From positions 62,001-126,000 of the forward strand of contig JAHEZJ010000012.1 of NCBI GenBank assembly GCA_023251135.1: DNA of 64,000 bases, given 5' to 3'. The stretch's first letter is position 1. Every line of letters begins with the position of its first letter. The stretch comes from Flavobacterium sp. (GTDB lineage: Bacteria > Bacteroidota > Bacteroidia > Flavobacteriales > Flavobacteriaceae). Below the pieces are notes generated by a model that was given only the letters and a program-made list of their open reading frames with translations, did no database searches and had not been told where the DNA came from. Positions 49,941 to 59,533 of this stretch are shown here, piece by piece. The position numbers and the translations under genes are program-made.

Positions 49941-50244
49941 TTGGGGATTTTGTTTTTATGTACTTTGATATAAAAATAGAGTATTTGAGATTTAATAAAA
50001 ACTAAAAACGAATTAGTTTATTAACCAAGTCGTTTTTCTTCTCAGAAAATGGATTCAAATCGTAAAACGATCTTTTTTGTTTTAATTTCTGTGGAAGCTT
50101 TTTTTGATACTAGTTGCAAATTAGAATGTAGCCAGCAGATAGTTCAATCGTAAAAATTCCCATAAAATGTAAAAACTACTTTCTGTAACCTTTAGCCGAT
50201 GAGTGTCGTCAAAGCTTTTATCAATCAGACTAAATAATCACAAA
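49941..50244. other. Gene-free spacer
   Basis: 304 bp between divergent genes. No perfect TAnnTTTG with spacing is found on either strand, and there is no tRNA, repeat or hairpin. A GTG frame from 50203 is not used, because the hydrolase signal peptide starts at 50245. Confidence 0.5.
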
Positions 50245-51303
50245 ATGAAAATCTTCTTAAAATTGTTTATTGTTCTATTTCTAATGGCCTGTTCGGGACT
50301 GTCGGCTCAGAGTTTGGAAACCAAAATGGATCAATTAATTGCCTCAAAGTTTAAACCTGAAAACCCGGGAGCTGTTTTTCTGGCGGTTAAGAAAGGAAAA
50401 GTAGTGTATCGAAAAGCTTTTGGAATGGCCAATTTAGAAATGGGTGTTCAAATGCAGCCCGAATTTGTTTTTGAAATTGGATCGATGACGAAGCAATTTA
50501 CGGCTGTTGCTGTTTTGATGCTGGCCGAACAGGGAAAGCTTAAACTTGATGATGAAATCACGAAGTTTATTCCCGATTATCCAACCAATGGCAATACGAT
50601 TACCCTACATCATTTGTTAACACATACTTCCGGAATTAAAGATTTTACAAGTATGAAGGCTATAAAAGATATTGCCAGACGGGACTTGTCTCCAAAAGAA
50701 CTGGTCGATTTTTTTAAGAATGAACCCGCTGATTTTAAACCCGGTGAGCAATACAAATATTGTAACTCAGGATATGTGCTTTTGGGGTATATTATTGAAA
50801 TAGTATCCGGACAAACTTATGAAGCGTTTGTAACACAGCATATTTTTAAGAAAACCGGAATGGAAAATACCTATTATGCGAGCCATGATAAAATTATTAA
50901 AAACAGGGTTTCCGGTTATCGCGACCGCGAGGGGTATGTAAATGCAAATTATATTAGTTTTTCTATTCCGTATGCTTCCGGTTCGATATTATCAACTGTT
51001 GATGATTTGCTGAAATGGCAATATGCAATAAATGCGAATACCTTATTAAATCCTGCTTCTACAAAGAAAGCATTTGTAAATTACACGCTAAACAATGGGA
51101 CAAATATTGATTATGGGTACGGTTGGCATTTAGAAAAAGTAAAAGATAAAATCGTTCGGGAACATGGGGGAAGCATCTTTGGTTTTAAATCAATGGGGGT
51201 TTATGAGCCGGAAGAACAAATTTATGTAGTGGGTTTAAGCAATTGTGAGTGTAATTCTCCAACTTCAATTACAAAAGATATAGCCTCGCTTTTAATGGAC
51301 TAA
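50245..51303 (+). CDS. Exported serine hydrolase (class C beta-lactamase-like)
   Basis: 352 residues from ATG 50245. Signal peptide MKIFLKLFIVLFLMACSGLSAQ, possibly a lipoprotein with Cys at LMAC. Active site: SMTK (Ser near 77) in FEIGSMTKQFTAVAV, the YxN motif in KYCNSGYVLLGY (Tyr-Cys-Asn) and the HGG triad (REHGGSIFG). This is the AmpC/DD-peptidase/esterase family; many members are peptidases or esterases and not lactamases, so resistance should not be assumed. Terminated by a bidirectional hairpin. Confidence 0.85.
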   Translation: MKIFLKLFIVLFLMACSGLSAQSLETKMDQLIASKFKPENPGAVFLAVKKGKVVYRKAFGMANLEMGVQMQPEFVFEIGSMTKQFTAVAVLMLAEQGKLKLDDEITKFIPDYPTNGNTITLHHLLTHTSGIKDFTSMKAIKDIARRDLSPKELVDFFKNEPADFKPGEQYKYCNSGYVLLGYIIEIVSGQTYEAFVTQHIFKKTGMENTYYASHDKIIKNRVSGYRDREGYVNANYISFSIPYASGSILSTVDDLLKWQYAINANTLLNPASTKKAFVNYTLNNGTNIDYGYGWHLEKVKDKIVREHGGSIFGFKSMGVYEPEEQIYVVGLSNCECNSPTSITKDIASLLMD

Positions 51304-51307
51304 ATAA

Positions 51308-51339
51308 AAAAGGGCGTTTTCATTCGAAAACGCCCTTTT
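51308..51339. terminator. Bidirectional terminator
   Basis: Perfect 14-bp stem AAAAGGGCGTTTTC / GAAAACGCCCTTTT with a 4-nt loop between convergent genes. Confidence 0.9.
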
Positions 51340-51357
51340 AGTTATTGTTTTATGGTA

Positions 51358-52548
51358 TTATACAGTCAAAGCTTCTTTGATTCTGCGTAAGGCTTCTTTT
51401 AAGATATCGTCGCTTGTAGCATAAGAGAAACGGATACAATTTGGGTTTCCAAAAGCATCACCGGTTACAGTTGCTACGTTGGCCTCTCCTAAGAGATACA
51501 TCGAAAGATCGTTTGCATCTTTAATTTCAGTTCCTCTTAAAGTTTTTCCGAAGAAAGAAGAAACGTCAGGGAAAACATAAAAAGCTCCTTCCGGAACGTT
51601 GATTTTTACACCTGGGATTTCTTTTAACAATCCTACTACTAAGTCTCTGCGGGTATGGAAAGCCTTAACCATGTGGTTCAATACACTTGGATCCGCTTCT
51701 ACTGCTGTAATTGTTGCACGTTGTGCTACCGAATTTGCTCCAGAAGTTACTTGTCCCTGAATTTTTACACACGCTTTTGCGATGAATTCAGGAGCTCCGA
51801 TGTAACCAATTCTGTATCCTGTCATAGCGAAGGCTTTTGCAACTCCGTTTACAGTAATTGTTTTTTCTAACATTCCCGGGATAGAACCGATGCTGCAGAA
51901 AGTTCCTGAGAAATTGATGTGTTCGTAAATTTCGTCAGCAACTACGTATATGTTTGGGTGTTTTTCCAGGACTTTTGCAAGAGCTGTTAACTCTTCGCGG
52001 CTGTATACAGATCCAGATGGATTACATGGAGAACTGAACCACATCATTTTTGTTTTTGGTGTGATGGCAGCTTCTAATTGTGCTGGTGTAATTTTGAAAT
52101 CAGTATCTACAGAAGTAGGAACTTCAACAGGTACTCCTCCTGAAAGTTTTACGATTTCGAAGTAAGAAACCCAGTATGGTGCTGGTAAAATAACCTCGTC
52201 ACCATCGTTTAACATTACTTGTGCAATATTGTATAAAGATTGTTTTGCTCCTGTAGAAACCACGATTTGAGATGGTTTGTACTCCAATCCGTTATCTCTT
52301 TTGAATTTTTTGCAGATTGCTTCTCTCAATTCTAAATAACCCTCTACCGGAGAATAAGTACTATAGTTTTCGTCTACTGCTTTTTTAACGGCTTCTTTAA
52401 TAAAATCTGGTGTATTAAAGTCCGGTTCCCCTAAACTTAAACTGATAATGTCTTTTCCCTGTGCTTTTAATTCACGCGCTAAAGCAGCCATTGCTAAGGT
52501 TTGTGATGTCGCTAAGTTGTTGATTCTGTCTGAAAGAATATGATTCAT
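51358..52548 (-). CDS. Aspartate aminotransferase (class I)
   Basis: 396 residues from ATG 52546-52548. PLP lysine Lys238 in NGVAKAFAMTGYRIGY; Asn175-Pro-Ser in FSSPCNPSGS; Asp204/Tyr208 in VVADEIYEHI; Arg in CIRFSYATSD near the end. The N-terminal LGEPDFNTP matches the Ibeta-type aspartate aminotransferase group that includes thermophilic AspC. It interconverts aspartate and oxaloacetate; activity with aromatic or prephenate substrates is possible. 69 bp after the desaturase on the same strand, with a small hairpin (CCTTAATT / AATTAAGG, 52567-52590) between. Confidence 0.92.
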   Translation of the reverse strand: MNHILSDRINNLATSQTLAMAALARELKAQGKDIISLSLGEPDFNTPDFIKEAVKKAVDENYSTYSPVEGYLELREAICKKFKRDNGLEYKPSQIVVSTGAKQSLYNIAQVMLNDGDEVILPAPYWVSYFEIVKLSGGVPVEVPTSVDTDFKITPAQLEAAITPKTKMMWFSSPCNPSGSVYSREELTALAKVLEKHPNIYVVADEIYEHINFSGTFCSIGSIPGMLEKTITVNGVAKAFAMTGYRIGYIGAPEFIAKACVKIQGQVTSGANSVAQRATITAVEADPSVLNHMVKAFHTRRDLVVGLLKEIPGVKINVPEGAFYVFPDVSSFFGKTLRGTEIKDANDLSMYLLGEANVATVTGDAFGNPNCIRFSYATSDDILKEALRRIKEALTV

Positions 52549-52617
52549 TATAAAATTTTTGAATGTCCTTAATTTCAACTTTAATTAAGGAAGGTTAATG
52601 ATTAATAGTTTCTTATT

Positions 52618-53712
52618 TTATGCTAACTCTGGTTTTGCTCCAAGGTCTCTTAAGTGTTTGTAGTGCGCTAGTACAGCTCCTCTCATGGTTTTGAATTCAT
52701 GATAAGGCAAATTGCATTCGATGGCAGTTTGTTTTACAATTTCAGCAATTTTTCCGTAGTGAATATGACTGATATTTGGAAAAATGTGGTGTTCGATCTG
52801 ATGATTTAGTCCTCCTGTAAACCAGTTGATCACTTTGTTTTTTGGAGCGAAATTAGCAGTTGTGTACAATTGGTGAATGGCCCAGGTGTTTTCTATTTCT
52901 CCATCTTCATTTGGTACAGGGTTTGAAGTTTCCTCTACTACGTGTGCCAATTGAAAAACAATACTTAAAATTAATCCGGCAGTGTAATGCATTACAAAGA
53001 ATCCGATAACTACTTTCCACCATATTACACCTAAAATCATTGGCAAAGCCATCCAGATCAAAATGTAGATTATTTTGGTAATCACTAAAACAGTCCATAA
53101 CTTGGTTGGACTTTGTGGTGCTCCGTAGGATAGTTTTCTTTTTAAATAATCCTTCATCTGTTTGAAATCGGTTGTAAGAGCCCAGTTAAACGTCAGTAGA
53201 CCGTATAAGAAGAAAGAATAATAGTGTTGAAATTTATGAAAACGACGCCATTCTGCGTTTTGCGTGAAGCGGATAATTCTTCCGGCATCAAGATCTTCAT
53301 CATGACCGTGAATGTTGGTATAAGTATGGTGAAGTACATTATGCTGTACCTGCCAGTTGTGAACATTTCCGGCTAAAATATAAATACTTCCTCCCATGAT
53401 TTTGTTGATCCATGATTTAGAAGAGTAGGAGCCGTGATTTCCGTCGTGCATCACATTCATTCCAATTCCGGCCATTCCAACTCCCATTAGGATGTTTAGC
53501 AGTAATTGCGCCCAGAAAGGCATATTAAGTGTTAGAATTAAAAAGTACGGCGTTAGAAAAACGGCAAAAAGAATAACAGCTTTTAAATGCAGCTTCCAGT
53601 TTCCTGTTTTCTGAATGTTGTTCTCTTTGAAGTAATTGTTTACTCGTGAGTTAAGTGTTCTGAAGAACTTCAGATTGTCTTGCTTAGCAAATGTAGGCGC
53701 AGTGTTATTCAT
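52618..53712 (-). CDS. Membrane fatty acid desaturase
   Basis: 364 residues. Three histidine boxes: HDGNH (89-93), HNVLHH (124-129) and QIEHH (about 310-314), with the QIEHH form of front-end-type desaturases such as delta-5/delta-6, but no cytochrome b5 domain. Four membrane helices are predicted. It probably desaturates acyl chains for membrane fluidity in the cold. Strong promoter divergent from rsmG. Confidence 0.92.
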   Translation of the reverse strand: MNNTAPTFAKQDNLKFFRTLNSRVNNYFKENNIQKTGNWKLHLKAVILFAVFLTPYFLILTLNMPFWAQLLLNILMGVGMAGIGMNVMHDGNHGSYSSKSWINKIMGGSIYILAGNVHNWQVQHNVLHHTYTNIHGHDEDLDAGRIIRFTQNAEWRRFHKFQHYYSFFLYGLLTFNWALTTDFKQMKDYLKRKLSYGAPQSPTKLWTVLVITKIIYILIWMALPMILGVIWWKVVIGFFVMHYTAGLILSIVFQLAHVVEETSNPVPNEDGEIENTWAIHQLYTTANFAPKNKVINWFTGGLNHQIEHHIFPNISHIHYGKIAEIVKQTAIECNLPYHEFKTMRGAVLAHYKHLRDLGAKPELA

Positions 53713-53731
53713 AATTATTTTAAATAGGTTT

Positions 53732-53739
53732 CAAAGGTA
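53732..53739 (-). promoter_or_regulatory. -7 element of desaturase
   Basis: Minus-strand TACCTTTG, perfect; CAAA at 53762-53765 gives a TTTG -33 box with a 22-bp spacer. The -7 is 20 bp from the ATG. Confidence 0.68.
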
Positions 53740-53795
53740 ATTATTATAAATTTTCAATTTGCAAAATTGAGTTAAATATTTCAATCGTAAAGTAG

Positions 53796-53803
53796 TACTT
53801 TTG
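53796..53803 (+). promoter_or_regulatory. -7 element of rsmG
   Basis: TACTTTTG, perfect match, 17 bp before ATG 53820; back-to-back with the desaturase promoter. Confidence 0.62.
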
Positions 53804-53819
53804 TTAAAAAATTAGAGCA

Positions 53820-54449
53820 ATGGATGAGATATTGAAATATTTTCCAGATTTGACCGATCTTCAAATCGAACAATTTCAAAAATTAGACTTTTTATACCAC
53901 GACTGGAATGAAAAAATCAATGTGATTTCAAGAAAAGACATTGATGCCTTATATACAAAACACATTTTGCATTCGCTTGGAATTGCAAAAATTATGAAGT
54001 TTGAACCAGGAGCTACTGTTCTGGATGTTGGTACTGGTGGCGGATTTCCGGGGATTCCATTAGCGATTCTTTTTCCTGAAACCCGTTTTTATCTGATTGA
54101 TGTTATTGCCAAAAAAATTAAGGTGGTGCAAGGAGTGGTAGATGCATTAGAGTTAAAAAATGTGAAAGCAGAACAAAAGCGTGCTGAGCTGGTAAAAGGC
54201 GACTTTGATTTTATTGTGAGTCGTGCCGTAACGAACATGCCTGATTTTGTTTCTTGGATAAAAGATAAAATAAAGAAACAGCATAAGCATACCTTAAAAA
54301 ATGGAATTCTGTATTTAAAAGGTGGAGATCTGACAGAAGAACTGGCTTCTTTTCCTAAAGCTACTTTGTATGATTTGTCAACGATTTTTGAAGATGAATT
54401 TTTTGAAACCAAAAAAGTAGTACACCTGCCTTTGAAGTTTACGGTTTAA
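53820..54449 (+). CDS. rsmG: 16S rRNA (guanine-527-N7) methyltransferase
   Basis: 209 residues, GidB fold. The N-terminal NVISRKDIDALYTKHILHSL matches GidB; SAM motif VLDVGTGGGFPGIPLAI (60-76) and SRAVTNMPDF complete it. It methylates G527 of 16S rRNA, the change whose loss gives low-level streptomycin resistance. In most bacteria it neighbours gidA/mnmG; here it stands alone beside a desaturase. Confidence 0.94.
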   Translation: MDEILKYFPDLTDLQIEQFQKLDFLYHDWNEKINVISRKDIDALYTKHILHSLGIAKIMKFEPGATVLDVGTGGGFPGIPLAILFPETRFYLIDVIAKKIKVVQGVVDALELKNVKAEQKRAELVKGDFDFIVSRAVTNMPDFVSWIKDKIKKQHKHTLKNGILYLKGGDLTEELASFPKATLYDLSTIFEDEFFETKKVVHLPLKFTV

Positions 54450-54463
54450 TTCCTGAAAAGACT

Positions 54464-54508
54464 AACCCAATAATGACTGCCTGTTTTAGCGTCATTATTG
54501 GGTTTTGT
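54464..54508. terminator. Bidirectional terminator
   Basis: Perfect 14-bp stem AACCCAATAATGAC / GTCATTATTGGGTT, 13-nt loop, T-rich tail; between convergent rsmG and the unrecognised gene. Confidence 0.9.
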
Positions 54509-54529
54509 GTTTAAATCCGTGTATCATGA

Positions 54530-55261
54530 TTAAGAAACTTTTCTAGACAAATGCAAAAACGGATTGGTTTTATGGTTTACGTTTTGCATGTATTTATGAA
54601 AGGCTTTTTCCGATGCGGCAATGGTATACTGAAACTTAGGGTTAAAGAAAAAATCACGGCATATTAAAGGTTCATTATTAGAATCGTATACTTTTTCGTC
54701 GGTTTCATCCAGATTTTCATCTTTGTAAGGGCAAGGGTACAGATGGTTTAATTGTATAATGATCGTATTGAACCATTTGTCAAAGTTTTTCTTCTTTGGC
54801 GTGATATGACGGGCAAGTAATACAAGTCCCAGAATTTCATTTTGCAAAAAGTAAGATCCTTTTCTGTACCTTACATCAATCATTCTTACGGCCATGTGGG
54901 CAGCCCACAAAGGTCCATCTATAGGGCCTGAAGCCGGTATGTCAAAATTAGTATCAAATAATAATGGATCTGTTAATTCCGGATTTTTGATCGAATACCA
55001 GAGTGCCTCAATTCGTTTTTCCGTATCGTTGATACTGGTTCTGTTCCCTACAAAACGCCAGTGTATCCATTCCAGTAATGCGGCACTAAGCCCTACCGTT
55101 GCTTTGTGATTAATACTTGACAATATTTTTTCAAGGTCCTTATTTTCTTCTAAAGGATCTAAGAATTTTTCCATCTTCTTTTTGTTCCAGGTAAAATCAA
55201 TGGGATGCCCGATGTGTTTTGAATTTAAAATAATCTGCGGTGCGTTTTTTAAGCTTTTCAT
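54530..55261 (-). CDS. Unrecognised cytosolic protein
   Basis: 243 residues with no signal peptide or membrane helix. It looks all-helical; notable stretches are ALLEWIHWRFVGN, IEALWYSIKNPE, ASGPIDGPLWAAHMAVRMID and EILGLVLLARHITPKKKNFD. I do not recognise a family. The composition and codon style match the surrounding genes and a full start-stop frame with a downstream terminator argues that it is real. It stands alone, divergent from the LytS-type kinase across a long spacer. Confidence 0.7.
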   Translation of the reverse strand: MKSLKNAPQIILNSKHIGHPIDFTWNKKKMEKFLDPLEENKDLEKILSSINHKATVGLSAALLEWIHWRFVGNRTSINDTEKRIEALWYSIKNPELTDPLLFDTNFDIPASGPIDGPLWAAHMAVRMIDVRYRKGSYFLQNEILGLVLLARHITPKKKNFDKWFNTIIIQLNHLYPCPYKDENLDETDEKVYDSNNEPLICRDFFFNPKFQYTIAASEKAFHKYMQNVNHKTNPFLHLSRKVS

Positions 55262-55748
55262 AAGTCAATTTGGTTTGTTGGTTGATTTACTTTTTTTTGA
55301 CCCATAGGTCGGGTAATAATTGGTTATGAAGTTTGTTTTTTAGTTAAAATTTAGGTCGTTGTATGCGCAATTATAAAGCAAATTTATGTTGAGTTTTTCT
55401 TTTTTTATGTAATAGGAAGACATATAACTATCACGATAAGACAAAGTTTTTATCTTTAATAAATCCGAATAAAATTGAAAGAAAAAACTTAATTTTTAAT
55501 AAAATGTCAAGATTTTTTTGTAGGTTAATACTTTTGAAAATGAATTGATGTTGTTTTTGCTACAAGTTGGAAAAAATAGAAAAGAGTTGAGGTTCCTCTA
55601 AAAATGGATTTTTTGATGTTTCAGAGGTCATAATTCGCGAACGAACGTCATTCATCCTCAGTTATCTTTCGCTGGTGTACTTTTATTTGCTCAATCTCTG
55701 TTAGAGGGATATCTTTACTACAGCATAATCACTTTTGGCTTGAGAATA
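55262..55748. other. Long gene-free leader upstream of the two-component pair
   Basis: About 487 bp. A perfect -7 box TACTTTTG is at 55529-55536, about 210 bp before the kinase ATG. Near 55634-55647 TTCGCGAACGAACG contains a short palindrome with GAACG repeated. The last 200 bp carry no convincing -7 element, so either a long leader exists or the promoter is atypical. No small gene is evident. Confidence 0.5.
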
Positions 55749-56804
55749 ATGGCAAAATTATCGACATATTGGAAAATTCAGCTCACAGGGTGGACCGCAA
55801 CGTCTTTGTATTGGGGAATTTCGGCCTTCCTTGGCAGTACTTTTATGTGGACGATTGGTATAGCCGATTTTGTACTGGATGTCTGTATCGGTATTGTATT
55901 GACCCATCTTTATCGAAACTTTGCTTTAAAAAAGGGTTGGAATAAATTAAGTCTCAAAAAGTTGATTCCTAAAATAATAGGGAGTGTTTTGGTACTTTCC
56001 TTATTGTATATGTTTTTGATTGTGGGAAAATTGTATCTGGTACGGTTGTTTGTTTTAAAAAGTACCTCCATTTCGTTTATTTCGTTTTTACAATCAACAC
56101 AGCTGCAGGTTTTTATTACGGGTACCAGGCTGATGTCTATTTGGGTGCTGGCGTATCACCTTTATCATTATTCAAGACTTGAGATAGAAACGGTAAAAGA
56201 AAATGCACGATTGTCAGTTATCGTAAAAGAAGCACAGCTAAGTAATCTGAGCGCACAGCTTAATCCGCATTTCTTTTTTAACTCATTAAATAGTATTAAG
56301 TTTTTGGTGTTAGAAGATCCGCATTCGGCGAGACGGGCCATTGATCTTTTGTCTGAGCTGTTGCGGAATTCTTTAAACAATAATATTGGTCAACTGGTAC
56401 ATTTAACTGACGAAATTAATCTGGTCAGGGATTATTTGGAATTGGAAAAAATACGATTTGAAGAACGTTTGCAAGTAAAAATTGAAGTCGCTACAGCTTT
56501 ATCAGAGCATTTGGTTTTACCTTTAAGTATTCAGACTCTGGTTGAAAATGCGATTAAACATGGAATTGAAAAAAGAAAAAAGGGAGGCTTTGTTGCTGTA
56601 AAAGTAGAGCAGGAGAGCGATCTTGTAAAAATCAGCGTTCAAAATTCAGGGAAACTTAGTAAAGAAATTCAGAATTCTTCCGGCATCGGATTGAATAATC
56701 TGAGAGAGAGATTGCTGTTGCAGTACAAAGGAAAAGCTTCTTTTGAAATAAAAGAAATGCAGGACGAAACAGTTTTGGCAACTATTTTACTACCATCGGC
56801 ATGA
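55749..56804 (+). CDS. LytS/YehU-type sensor histidine kinase
   Basis: 351 residues from ATG 55749. Four membrane helices (about 12-33, 37-53, 75-99, 118-137) with almost no periplasmic domain, then the PF06580 phosphoacceptor QLNPHFFFNSLNS with His174, and an HATPase with ENAIKHG (N box) and GIGLNNLRERL (G box). It overlaps the response regulator by 4 bp (ATGA). The signal is unknown. Confidence 0.92.
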   Translation: MAKLSTYWKIQLTGWTATSLYWGISAFLGSTFMWTIGIADFVLDVCIGIVLTHLYRNFALKKGWNKLSLKKLIPKIIGSVLVLSLLYMFLIVGKLYLVRLFVLKSTSISFISFLQSTQLQVFITGTRLMSIWVLAYHLYHYSRLEIETVKENARLSVIVKEAQLSNLSAQLNPHFFFNSLNSIKFLVLEDPHSARRAIDLLSELLRNSLNNNIGQLVHLTDEINLVRDYLELEKIRFEERLQVKIEVATALSEHLVLPLSIQTLVENAIKHGIEKRKKGGFVAVKVEQESDLVKISVQNSGKLSKEIQNSSGIGLNNLRERLLLQYKGKASFEIKEMQDETVLATILLPSA

Positions 56805-57520
56805 AAAAGATAAAAGTTATTATAGTAGACGACGAACGTCTGTCGAGAGAAGAACTCAAAAGGGCCTTACAGTCCTACGATGATTTTGTACTTATAGGAG
56901 AGGCCGGAAATGCTGATGAAGCAAAGAGTCTGATTGAGGAAAAAATGCCCGATCTGATCTTTTTAGACATTCAGATGCCTGAAAAATCCGGGTTCGATTT
57001 ATTAGAGTCACTCGATAGTGCACCGGCAGTATTATTTACAACAGCTTACAACGAATATGCCGTGCAGGCTTTTGAAGTAAATGCTTTAGATTATCTCATG
57101 AAACCCATCAGGGAAGAACGTTTTGCAAAAGCAATCGATAAAATAAGAAACGCTTTATCCGGAAAGCCTTCTTTTAGTGATGCTGCAGCAAAAGACCGAA
57201 AAATTTTCATCAAGGATGGGGAGAAAAGATTCTTTATTCAATTGGACGAAATTTACCTGATCGAGTCGCTTGAAAATTATACCAGACTTTTTTTTCAGGA
57301 CAAAAAAGCGCTTCAAAGACGCTCTCTTCGTCAATGGGAAGAGATGCTGGATGAAAATGTTTTTTTTAGAATAAACCGAACTGAAATTATAAACACCAAT
57401 CACATTCAGGAAGTTAACCGAACCGCTGAGGGCAGACTGGAAGTGAAATTAAAAACGGGTGAACGATTAGAAGTTTCAAACCGTCAGGCCGTGAAATTTA
57501 AAAATCTCAATGGGATTTAA
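56801..57520 (+). CDS. LytTR-family response regulator
   Basis: 239 residues. Receiver domain 1-120 with Asp10-Asp11, phosphoacceptor Asp56 (LDIQMP), Thr80 and a Lys in LMKPI. LytTR DNA-binding domain about 135-239 (IYLIESLENYTRLFFQDKKA, RINRTEIINTNHIQEVNRTA). It pairs with the upstream kinase. Typical LytTR sites are spaced direct repeats, but none is obvious in the neighbouring spacers. The next gene, an S15/CocE hydrolase, is a possible but unproven target. Confidence 0.92.
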   Translation: MKKIKVIIVDDERLSREELKRALQSYDDFVLIGEAGNADEAKSLIEEKMPDLIFLDIQMPEKSGFDLLESLDSAPAVLFTTAYNEYAVQAFEVNALDYLMKPIREERFAKAIDKIRNALSGKPSFSDAAAKDRKIFIKDGEKRFFIQLDEIYLIESLENYTRLFFQDKKALQRRSLRQWEEMLDENVFFRINRTEIINTNHIQEVNRTAEGRLEVKLKTGERLEVSNRQAVKFKNLNGI

Positions 57521-57719
57521 TTAAAAAAGAAAAACTCATTCTTTTTAAATCGCTATAGCAAAAGAAGAGGTTACATAAAGGAAGCCGTTTTTAGAGGTAC
57601 TAAAAACAGCAGGACGCAGTGTGTTGTATTTGGAATAAAATTCCGGAAAAATAAACCCCAGATTAGATACCACTGCTTCTTTTAAAATTTAAACAGAACT
57701 ATTTAAAACGAACAACGCA

Positions 57720-59462
57720 ATGAAATTAATTCTTAAATTGGTGTTTTTTACTTTTTCAATAATCAACACCTATGCGCAGCAGACAAGCGTGACAAGATCA
57801 AAGGATCTGGAAAGTGCTTATGACATTCAGGACAGTGTGATGATTAAAACCAGAGACGGGGCATTACTATCGGCGATGGTGGTACGAAAAAAAGGAGTTT
57901 CTGCTCCCCAACCCGTGATCTATCAGCATACCATTTATGTCAGAGAGAAAGGAAGAGATCTTGCCTCCTTAAAAACAGCAGCAGACCATAATTATGTGGG
58001 TGTTATGGCCTATTCGAGGGGGAAACGATTCAGTCCGGATACCATATCGCCGTATGAAAACGAGACGACAGACACTTATGATGTTATCGACTGGATCAGT
58101 AAACAAAAATGGTGTAATGGAAGTGTAGGGATGTATGGCGGCAGTTACAATGGTTTTACACAATGGGCAGCCTGCAAAAAAATGCATCCGGCACTTAAAA
58201 CGATCGTGCCCTCTGCCGCCAGCCGACCGGGAATGGGACTACCCATGGAAAATAATGTTTTTATAAACCCCAATTACGAATGGGCGTTTTATGTAGGGAA
58301 TAATAAATACCTGGATACGGTGGCAGGAAATGACAGGCAGCGTTTTAGAAGAATGACTTTTAGATGGTGGGAGACAGGAGCTGCTTACAGAAAAATGGAC
58401 AGTATTGATGGTGTTCCCAATAAGTTTTTCCAGAAATGGCTGGCACATCCTTCCTTTGATGCCTACTGGCAGAAAATGGCACCGTACGGAAAAGATTTTG
58501 CACAGATCAATATCCCTGTTTTAATTTTTGATGGGTATTATAATGATTCGCAGAATTCAAGTTTGTATTTTGCAAGAGAGCTTCAAAAGTACAATCCAAA
58601 AACACCGGTTTACGTCGTGATTGGGCCATACGGTCATTTTGGTTCCCAGACTGGAGGAGAAACTATTGTGAATGACTACAAAGTCGATTCGACAGCGATA
58701 ATCAATGTGAGGAAAATAACCTATGAGTGGTTTGATTACATTCTGAAAAACGGGACCAAACCGCAAATGCTGAAAGACAAAATAAACTATGAAGTAATGG
58801 GAGCCAATGAATGGCGAAGCGCTCCTTCTTTGGATAAAATGGCCAATGGTTTTATTAAATTGTATTTGACGGATCATAAGTCGGGTGATTTTTACGCGTT
58901 AGAAGATCGTAAGCCAGCGCAAAGTAAATACCTGTATCAGGAAGTTGATTTTGCCGACAGAAATACGCAAAACAATGATTACTACCCGAGCCCGGTTATC
59001 CGTAAAGAGATTGAGACCAGTAATGGTTTTACCTTTATTAGTGCGCCTTTTAAAGAGTCAATGCTGGTTAACGGATCATTTTTAGCCGAGATAAAAGCGA
59101 GTATCAATAAAAAAGATATGGATTTTGGCGTCACTTTGTATGAGGTTATGCCAAACGGGGAATATTTTCATTTGTCTTATTTCATAGCGCGTGCGAGTTA
59201 TGTAAAAGACAGTACAAAAAGGAATTTACTGAAGCCTGGCCAAATCGAAATCATGCCTTTTTCAAATACACATTTGGTGAGTAAACAATTGAGTAAAGGA
59301 AGCCGATTACTGGTTTCGATCAATGTGAATAAAAATTCCTATGCGCAATTGAATTACGGAACAGGAAAAGAGGTGAGTGATGAAACGATTAAAGATGCGA
59401 AGGAGCCTTTAAAAGTAAAATGGTACACGGATAGTTTTATACAGGTTCCAATCTGGAAATAA
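57720..59462 (+). CDS. Exported CocE/NonD (S15 Xaa-Pro peptidase-like) hydrolase
   Basis: 580 residues. Signal peptide MKLILKLVFFTFSIINTYAQ. The catalytic domain has the S15 elbow GMYGGSYNGF (Ser142), an Asp in DGYYNDSQ and His in GPYGHFGSQ. The C-terminal third is the jelly-roll PepX_C/CocE-C domain. Members cleave acyl esters, Xaa-Pro peptides or N-acyl compounds such as glutaryl-7-ACA; the substrate is unknown. Periplasmic or secreted. A 199-bp spacer with no clear promoter separates it from the LytTR gene. Confidence 0.87.
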   Translation: MKLILKLVFFTFSIINTYAQQTSVTRSKDLESAYDIQDSVMIKTRDGALLSAMVVRKKGVSAPQPVIYQHTIYVREKGRDLASLKTAADHNYVGVMAYSRGKRFSPDTISPYENETTDTYDVIDWISKQKWCNGSVGMYGGSYNGFTQWAACKKMHPALKTIVPSAASRPGMGLPMENNVFINPNYEWAFYVGNNKYLDTVAGNDRQRFRRMTFRWWETGAAYRKMDSIDGVPNKFFQKWLAHPSFDAYWQKMAPYGKDFAQINIPVLIFDGYYNDSQNSSLYFARELQKYNPKTPVYVVIGPYGHFGSQTGGETIVNDYKVDSTAIINVRKITYEWFDYILKNGTKPQMLKDKINYEVMGANEWRSAPSLDKMANGFIKLYLTDHKSGDFYALEDRKPAQSKYLYQEVDFADRNTQNNDYYPSPVIRKEIETSNGFTFISAPFKESMLVNGSFLAEIKASINKKDMDFGVTLYEVMPNGEYFHLSYFIARASYVKDSTKRNLLKPGQIEIMPFSNTHLVSKQLSKGSRLLVSINVNKNSYAQLNYGTGKEVSDETIKDAKEPLKVKWYTDSFIQVPIWK

Positions 59463-59478
59463 AATATCCCGTAAAAAC

Positions 59479-59515
59479 AAAAGCCGAATCTTAATGAAAA
59501 GATTCGGCTTTTTTA
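59479..59515. terminator. Bidirectional terminator
   Basis: Perfect 14-bp stem AAAAGCCGAATCTT / AAGATTCGGCTTTT, 6-nt loop, A- and T-runs on both sides. Confidence 0.9.
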
Positions 59516-59533
59516 TAGGGACAAAGTTTCTAA

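Noticed and set aside
50245..51303. Antibiotic-resistance beta-lactamase
   Set aside because: The SxxK, YxN and HGG motifs fit a broad serine hydrolase/peptidase family; lactamase activity cannot be inferred.
55634..55650. Second ace-type operator
   Set aside because: TTCGCGAACGAACG shares GCGAACG with the 41880-41893 palindrome but lacks its symmetry, and no glyoxylate gene is near.
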